Shown in pieces: positions 58,213 to 64,000 of a stretch of DNA of 64,000 bases (positions are counted from its first letter, which is position 1; every line of letters begins with the position of its first letter). This DNA comes from Brachypterus glaber (Eukaryota; Arthropoda; Insecta; Coleoptera; Kateretidae): positions 5,539,816 to 5,603,815 of the forward strand of contig OY294052.1 of NCBI GenBank assembly GCA_958510825.1, given 5' to 3'. Made by a program: the position numbers and the translations under genes. Under the pieces are notes generated by a model. It was not told the DNA's origin and made no database searches. It saw nothing but the letters and a program-made list of their open reading frames with translations.

Positions 58213-58499
58213 TTGATCTTAAAAAATGTGAGATATTTATTTATGATAATTTATTGTCCATGTGTCACAATTGTTGTTAAATATCAAACGTAAAAAGGAC
58301 ACTTATTTATAATTAGTAATAAAGCTTTTATGTTTCAATTTGAATCAAATTTTAATTGTAAAGTTGTATTTCTGCATTTTAGGGCCTTGAAAGGACTTAA
58401 AAGCCTTGACAGGCTTAAGCAAAGATAGACGGGGAAGGTAGTGGGCATGACGCGGCACTCTGCCCACCTGTGTCGGCCACATCGCAATCATTCTCGCAC
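58213..58499. other. Stretch without recognised features
   Basis: GC-richer at 58430-58500 (GGGGAAGGTAGTGGGCATGA), but no open frame or match. Confidence 0.4.
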
Positions 58500-58702
58500 A
58501 CTGTAAAAAGTAAACTAAATATTCAGTTACATATCGATAGTTATTATCCTTGTACTTTAATTTTTCTTAAAAACATGCAACATTTCATGTATTAAAGTAC
58601 ATGACTTTACAACTATAGTGTTTTAAACAAAAATTAAAGTACATTTGTATAGGATCATAACTTCCTATCCATTTGTAACTGAATATTTAGTCATTTTTAG
58701 TG
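58500..58702. mobile_element. 203-bp TIR MITE
   Basis: CACTGTAAAAAGTAAACTAA with ATATTCAGTTACA is mirrored by TGTAACTGAATATTTAGTCA with TTTTTAGTG. AAATTAAAGTACA motifs pair inside. Confidence 0.7.
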
Positions 58703-59220
58703 AAATATAACTATTTTAACACTCTGTTATAGGTACAAATACAACTACAATTTAGTTGTAGTTTATTTAATATAGTCTTTATCATAATAATTACAGTAAA
58801 ATTTTATCAGTGGATCGAAAGAAATGCGATTCATCGATTTCCCGACAGGGCCCACTAGATAAGACATCTCAATTTAGTGACAAATTCCACCCTCTTTGTA
58901 CGTAATGGCCATTGAAGGATCTTTTATTGCTGTAATACTTTTATTTTCAGCAAATATTTCTTCTTTACGTCATTCTAGTAAAAGCAAAGCGAGCAAAAAA
59001 TCTAAACGGATTAGCTGATTCATTTCTGTACGTTTTAAAGTCGATACGGGAAAACGACCCAAGTCCATTTTAATACACAAAATATCTTGAACGATTTTAC
59101 AATATGTAAAGTAAGTATCTAAGTAAGCTATTTCCTAATCGCCAGGGTTTGGATCCCGTCCTTTTGGGTGTTACTAGTATTTACATATCTTTACATTACT
59201 TATTACTATATTTTTAAATT
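58703..59220. other. AT-rich stretch, nothing recognised
   Basis: No gene or repeat was identified. Confidence 0.4.
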
Positions 59221-59294
59221 TAAAGCGCGACAAATATTACATAATATATTATGTATTTTCACATAATAAATTATGTAATATTTGTCGCGCTTTA
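59221..59294. repeat. 74-bp near-perfect palindrome
   Basis: TAAAGCGCGACAAATATTAC and ATAAT pair with ATTATGTAATATTTGTCGCG and CTTTA. It directly abuts the Harbinger-like MITE. Confidence 0.8.
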
Positions 59295-59584
59295 AGGCTT
59301 ATCCAGAGGCTCGCATAATAAGCACAGTACATAAGAATGCGATGTCGTGATTGGCTTAAGACATATCCAGAAGCTTGCATAAGAACATAAAACATAAGAA
59401 TGCGATGCCGTGATTGGCTTACATGGCGGCCAATCAAGCCAATCAGGGCATCGCATTGTTAGGTTTTATGTTCTTATGCGAACTTGTGAATAGGCACTTA
59501 CAAGATACATGACGACACATCAAGCCAATCACTGCATCGCATTCTGATGTGCTATGCTTGTTATGCGAGTCTCTGGATAGGCCC
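59294..59584. mobile_element. Harbinger-like MITE (outer copy) interrupted by a family member
   Basis: The outer element (GGCTTATCCAGAGGCTCGCA to TGCGAGTCTCTGGATAGGCC) is the same family as 5325-5469. Its sequence GATTGGCTTA|CAAGATACATG is split at TTA. Confidence 0.8.
59359..59497. mobile_element. Nested Harbinger-like MITE with TTA duplication
   Basis: The 139-bp inner copy is flanked by TTA at 59356-59358 and 59498-59500. The uninterrupted copy at 5325 has a single TTA at this place. Confidence 0.8.
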
Positions 59585-59638
59585 TTTTTCACAGAACATA
59601 ACATAGGTAAGAATATTTCCAACGTTACGTTATGTAAT

Positions 59639-59795
59639 TTTTACAGATTGTGTTCTGTAAAATTATATTTTACATACATTTTTATAGAATATATTCCGTA
59701 AAATTTAATTTTACATGAACTTTTACAGAATATGGACTGTAAAATTTTATTTGACATGACCTCTTATAGAATTATACGGAACATGTTCTGGAAAA
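59639..59795 (+). repeat. 41-bp tandem repeat, ~3.8 units
   Basis: Units start at 59639, 59680, 59721 and 59762. The consensus includes TTTTACAGAATATATTCCGT followed by AAAATTTTATTTTACATGAC. The unit itself contains an inverted motif (TTTTACAGAAT / TCCGTAAAA). Confidence 0.75.
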
Positions 59796-60540
59796 CTCAC
59801 ATAACTTGACGTGGTCAACAGTTTTTACATATCAGTGTAGCTGTGTAGTTCCAACTTTTGTCAAAATTGCGATTTTACGTTTAAAAACTTTGTCAGATCT
59901 AAATTTTTGAAAAAAGTCTTATTTAAGTTTTTAGGTAACCTCTTTTTAGACATATAAACAATCCTTCCGGGAAAAAAATAACTTAAAAATATGTTCACCA
60001 GCTGTTATCTCTATTATATTTCAGCATGAAAATGGCACTGTTATACCTTCAATATTACCCTAAGCGTTTTTTAAGTCGAAAAAGTATTATTTATTTAGAG
60101 GGACTGCGTGAAAATTTTTATTTATCATAATACTTATATCGCGTGCCGTTATGGGCCAATAAAATACCACCCTAGGGCTTAAGTATACTTGAGAATTCTA
60201 ATTATGGTCACTTCAAGTGCCAGATTTATATACTAATGTAATAGATTATGCGGTATAAGTTATATAAAAGTTCTTCATTTGACCATATTTCCAAAGAGTT
60301 GTTTTTTTCTGGTATTTTGTTTTCTTAGCCAGGGCCCCCTTGAAATATTTTCTATACTTTAAAATGTTATAAAAACTTTACAATTTTTAAATATATTATA
60401 TATTTTTTTTCATTTTTATAAAACTTTTATATATTTTTTTTTACTTTAAAAAATTTTGGTCCCACCCTGGAATTTTGAAAATTTAGCACCTATGCCTATT
60501 ATTTAAATATTTTTAAAATAAAGGCAGAAAAAATTGTTTG
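59796..60540. other. AT-rich stretch, nothing recognised
   Basis: Low-complexity T/A runs at 60380-60450; no gene. Confidence 0.4.
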
Positions 60541-60617
60541 ACTCTCAAAATAGTACTTTTCCGAGACCGTTTATAGGTCGAGGAAAAGTACTATTTTCCG
60601 AGAGACCTGTATACTAT
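60541..60617. repeat. 77-bp palindrome
   Basis: CTCTCAAAATAGTACTTTTC pairs with GAAAAGTACTATTTTCCGAG around GAGACCGTTTATAGGTCGAG. Confidence 0.7.
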
Positions 60618-61192
60618 TTTATTCGAAACACTTTTTATTTAAAAATAAACATTTTTTTTTAAACCTAGATGTTTGAATTCAAATGAAGAAAATAATACCA
60701 TTATACTTAGTTTTTAGTTCTTTTTATATTTACCACAAATATTTTTTCCTGCATTTCACAAGAAAAGCACAATCATATAAAACTTAAGTTTCACATACGC
60801 GTAACCGAAATAAACAACCACATAAAACATTTGTTGATAGCTCAGAAGGCACCGTTTATAACATTTATTATCTTTCTCAATCTCACAAGTAAAAAACATT
60901 GACTAAAACTGTACATTTAAGTTTTTTAAACGAAAGGTATTTGATTATATTCGTGTTTATCATGACAACAGCAGTTCAGCCATCTTGCTTTAATCATTAA
61001 TAATGATATTTTAAACAGAATTTCTATGAGAAATTAATTATTTAAATTGCAGACCAGTAATAATTAGTTTACCGGCCTCTATTTTTTATTACAGGTCAGG
61101 TCCAGGCGTAAAAACAGTGGGACAAGAAATCACGTATTTACCAAACTTTATTAATATATGTTATGTATGTATTACATATACAGTTGCGAATA
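60618..61192. other. AT-rich stretch, nothing recognised
   Basis: No gene or repeat was identified. Confidence 0.4.
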
Positions 61193-61327
61193 ATAGTATA
61201 TTATTTACCAAGTGAGAGAAGTTTAACATTTTTGACCTGCGTCAAATTGCGGGATGAGCGCGTTAGCGCGAAGCCCGCAAGACGCGGTCTAAAATGTTAA
61301 ATCTTCACTCACGTGGAAAATATAGTA
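61193..61327. repeat. 135-bp palindrome with GC-rich loop
   Basis: AAGTGAGAGAAGTTTAACAT and GACCTGCGTCAAATTGCGGG pair with CCCGCAAGACGCGGTC and ATGTTAAATCTTCACTCACG. The loop is ATGAGCGCGTTAGCGCGAAG. Confidence 0.7.
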
Positions 61328-61555
61328 TTTTTTTCACTACCAGTACAATTAATTAGCTATTTATTTATTTGGACTTTTATTTATTTTACTAAAATTTAAT
61401 GAAAAAGCTTATAAATTTAAAATATCACGCTGGCCGTTCGCGGCCATTAAAAAAACAAATGAATAACTTGACATTTCTGGCAGAATTTTTCTGGTGATCT
61501 GCTGAAATTATTAAGTTAAAGTGTTTCCGTGTTAAGTGTAATAAAATATATAAAA
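61328..61555. other. AT-rich 5' flank of the 61556 frame
   Basis: TTTTTTTCACTACCAG at about 61328 is mirrored by CTGGTAGTGAAAAAAAG at about 62021-62037, so the fragment below may lie inside a larger inverted-repeat unit. Confidence 0.4.
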
Positions 61556-61654
61556 ATGGAAAGTGAAATGCAAAGTGATGATTCTGGTACTCCCCCAGAA
61601 ATAAGGTGACAGGCGAAAACTGTGAGGGAGAATCTATTGCCTCAAAAATCAATA
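61556..61654 (+). pseudogene. Possible Crypton-like tyrosine recombinase N-terminus, stop in frame
   Basis: ATG at 61556 reads MESEMQSDDSGTPPEIR, then TGA at 61607-61609, then in the same frame QAKTVRENLLPQKSI. ENLLPQKS followed by a Tyr-rich region is, from memory, the start of a family of insect tyrosine-recombinase-like proteins (Crypton-derived or Crypton-like). Here homology stops after about 33 codons, so no catalytic residues are present. TGA may be a changed CGA or AGA. The assignment rests on a short stretch and should be treated as tentative. Confidence 0.4.
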
Positions 61655-62218
61655 ATATGGGGGTTGTACCTCTAGTAATCTATGATCCTTACGGTAATAT
61701 ATGGGTTGTATAATCTATGGTTAAATATGATGGACCAATGATTTTCACTTTTCGAAGTGTTTTAAAACATGTTTTATAGGTACTAATTTAGTTAATATTT
61801 TTTAATTTATCATGCAATAAATAAATTTGGTGCTTAAAGACACTTGTAAATAGCAATGTCATTTAATAATTAAGTGAAACGTCAGATGCCAAAACAGCTG
61901 AATAAAAATTCATTATTAACCATGGTGCAATTTCATTATTTTTAGAACCTCTGATGTCATAGGTAGAGAAATAATATTTCTACCAATGAAAAGAACAGTA
62001 ATAAAGATGTGCTTTTAGGCTGGTAGTGAAAAAAAGATATTGCATGGTCTTATTTAGGGGGAACATAATATGTTTATATTATAAAATATGAACGTCATGT
62101 GTAGCACTAAGGCCTTGCAAGGGTTCTAGTGGGTGGTCACTGCTATTAAAAACAAAATAATAGCAAAATATGTGACGTATTTTTAAGTGATTTTCTGAAA
62201 TCAATTTTAACTTGACAA
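61655..62218. other. AT-rich stretch, nothing recognised
   Basis: Only the inverted CTGGTAGTGA motif near 62021 was noted. Confidence 0.4.
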
Positions 62219-62278
<60 letters not shown>

Positions 62279-62280
62279 GA
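62219..62280. repeat. (ATA)n microsatellite
   Basis: About 20 ATA/AAT units. A second tract lies at about 62418-62452. Such tracts often mark the 3' tails of retroelements, but no element body was identified. The poly-Ile frame across it is an artefact. Confidence 0.9.
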
Positions 62281-62415
62281 AGGAAGAACATCAAATTCCA
62301 TCGGATTAGTGGGCTATGATGAATTTCATTTCCATCAACCGAATTCAAACTAAAATTATCACGTTATTAGTTTGTCATATATTTCCAGCTTTGGCTGAGA
62401 CTCTGGATACATAAT

Positions 62416-62451
<36 letters not shown>

Positions 62452-62516
62452 TAATAATATTTATTTATCACTGAAAATTTACAAAATTTACAAAATACAT
62501 CATGAACATATTTGTA

Positions 62517-63358
62517 TACAGTGCGTGCATTAAGTCTGGAATCACCCGATTAACTTTTTAGTTACAAGTAAAACACAAAAACCGTCGGATAGGTCGATTT
62601 TTATTTTTAATTTTGCAAATTATGGTGTAATAAAAGTTATTAAAATTTGCACCCCCTTGCACCCTCACCCCCCAACTTTTTTTTTTTCAAATAGCAACCT
62701 ACCCCTTGTGACACTTCGTTGGAAAGGTAATTTAATAAGCTTTCCAACGGTGTATAATAAAGCCTAATGATAAAATGCACAATTTAGTTTATTATAAAGA
62801 CATGTAAAGTATAACTTTAGTTCACTATAAATGTTCAAATTGATGTCCTTCAGCTCTTTGACAGTGGACAGTAAAAAAACGGGATTAAAATCGATTAAAT
62901 AGTAAACATAAAATTGGTCAATAAAAAGAAAAAAAAATTGTATTTTTCAACAGGGTATGAAATATTACAATAAGTTTAAAACAACCTTATTTAGATTCTC
63001 AGGAAGGTGCCAAGTAGGAAATAGGGCAACAATTACCATATTATGCGTAATATTTCACACAAACAATGTTTAAATAAAACATGCGTTTTTTCATAGACCC
63101 TTTAACAAATTAGGCTTTATCATACACTGTTGGAAAGCTTATTAAATTACCTTTCCAATGATGTATCACAAGGGGTAGGTTGCTATTTGAAAAAAAAAGT
63201 TGGGGGGTGAGGGTGCAAGGGGGTGCCAATTTTGATAACTTTTTTTAGACCAAAATTTGCAGAATTAAAAATATAAATCGACCTGTCTGAGGATTTTTGT
63301 ATTTTACTTGTAACTAAAAAGTTATTCGGGTGATTCCAGACTTAATGCACGCACTGTA
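62517..63358. mobile_element. 0.84-kb TIR element, TACAGTGCGTGCATTAAG ends
   Basis: TACAGTGCGTGCATTAAGTC and its complement at the right end open inverted arms of about 240 bp each (62517-62775 and 63108-63358). Paired blocks include AGTTACAAGTAAAA and GGAAAGGTAATTTAATAAGC. Non-coding. Confidence 0.8.
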
Positions 63359-63551
63359 TATGTAATACTATAGTGTAAAAACTCAGACTAACCTAATTCA
63401 AAATTTAAATAAGATACTATGTACAATATTTAGGTGCCTTATAATAATTAAAATGTAATGATGCAAAAATATGGTTGTGCTTTCAGAAATAAACAAATCC
63501 TTAAGCCCTACTTAAAGTTAGAAAAACTTTGTTTGTAGGTGCATGTTTATT
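63359..63551. other. AT-rich spacer
   Basis: Nothing recognised. Confidence 0.4.
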
Positions 63552-63964
63552 GAATGGCGATTTCTCCCGTTAGATTAGACAGGGACAAAAGTTCTACCCA
63601 AAAAAGATAGAAGACATACATACACTCCCACTTCCACCCAACCAAACAAATTCTGTATTTGTTCTTTGTTGAACAAATACAATATTTACTTGGCCGGTCG
63701 AAAAGTGTAACTATTATTTTTAATATAAAAATTACTGGCGCCATCTAAATTTTAGTAGAATTATCTTATTCTACAGATTCACATTAGCTATGTTCGTTCG
63801 TGCCGCTCAGTGCTACACTTTCCGGCCAACCAAATAAATACTGTATTTGTTGTATAAAAAACAAATACAGTAGTTATTTGGTTGGCTGGAAAGTGTAGCA
63901 CAAATGAGATAGAGATAGGGTAGATGTCTTTTGTTTCTTAATTCTAGTTGTAGAGAGCTCCATT
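63552..63964 (-). repeat. ~413-bp repeat with two hairpins, copy 2
   Basis: Reverse copy of 16386-16798. Both hairpins are kept, and base changes on the two sides of the stems mostly preserve pairing. Confidence 0.65.
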
Positions 63965-64000
63965 AATATTTAAATCTATTTATGTTAGTAAAATTGATTT

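Noticed and set aside
61425..61652. 75-codon minus-strand frame
   Set aside because: Antisense to the better supported MESEMQSDDSGTPP fragment on the plus strand.
62079..62348. 89-codon frame with a poly-Ile run
   Set aside because: Caused by the (ATA)n microsatellite.

Overview
This window looks like AT-rich, repeat-dominated nuclear DNA of an arthropod, most probably an insect. The reasons are the very long AT-rich stretches without open frames, one recognisable exon with a canonical splice donor, tRNA-derived SINEs, two kinds of decayed LINE, a Penelope-like retroelement with a GIY-YIG endonuclease, and about twenty families of palindromic or terminal-inverted-repeat DNA elements. There are no operons, ribosome binding sites or CRISPR arrays. 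The order or species cannot be decided from the sequence alone.

Host-gene signal is sparse. Bases 1-105 are the end of a coding exon (plus strand) that resembles the N-terminal acidic motif of the MRL family (lamellipodin / Drosophila pico), followed by GTAAGT; the DNA after it may be that gene's intron. At 5771-5843 there is a possible first coding exon (ATG to a GTGAGT donor) of unknown identity. A second, frameshifted copy of this exon and its flanks lies at 9325-9700.

The rest is a mobile-element landscape. 0.9-17 kb: a SINE, a 0.9-kb TIR element, several MITE families, and a 428-bp MITE with two almost identical copies here and a third at 52 kb. 18.9-24.5 kb: five copies of one ~427-bp MITE. 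25.5-26.4 kb: a decayed LINE reverse transcriptase. 29.4-31.5 kb: a recent, 5'-truncated Penelope-like insertion with a near-identical inverted arm, hammerhead-type cores and a 15-bp target duplication. 33.6-33.95 kb: a minus-strand LINE remnant. 36-37 kb: a LINE 3' end inserted in a MITE. 40-44.3 kb: two copies of a 1-kb element ending in CCGGGTGTCCC-type inverted repeats. 47.68-49.26 kb: a 1.58-kb element with ~340-bp inverted repeats that carries an intact minus-strand gene for a 216-aa cysteine-rich CXC-like protein. 51-52.5 kb: two elements inserted next to each other in an older repeat whose empty version is visible at 10.7 kb. 53.1-54.7 kb: a large foldback element whose arms contain 131-bp tandem repeats. 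57.6-58.2 kb: two SINEs. 59.2-59.6 kb: a Harbinger-like MITE inserted in a member of its own family. 61.5 kb: a fragment that may come from a tyrosine-recombinase (Crypton-like) gene. 62.5-63.4 kb: an 0.84-kb TIR element.

The strongest candidates for something undescribed are the CXC-protein element at 47.7-49.3 kb, the two-headed SINE family, and the recurrence of a similar GC-rich loop in several unrelated palindromic elements. All family names were assigned by eye without database searches.
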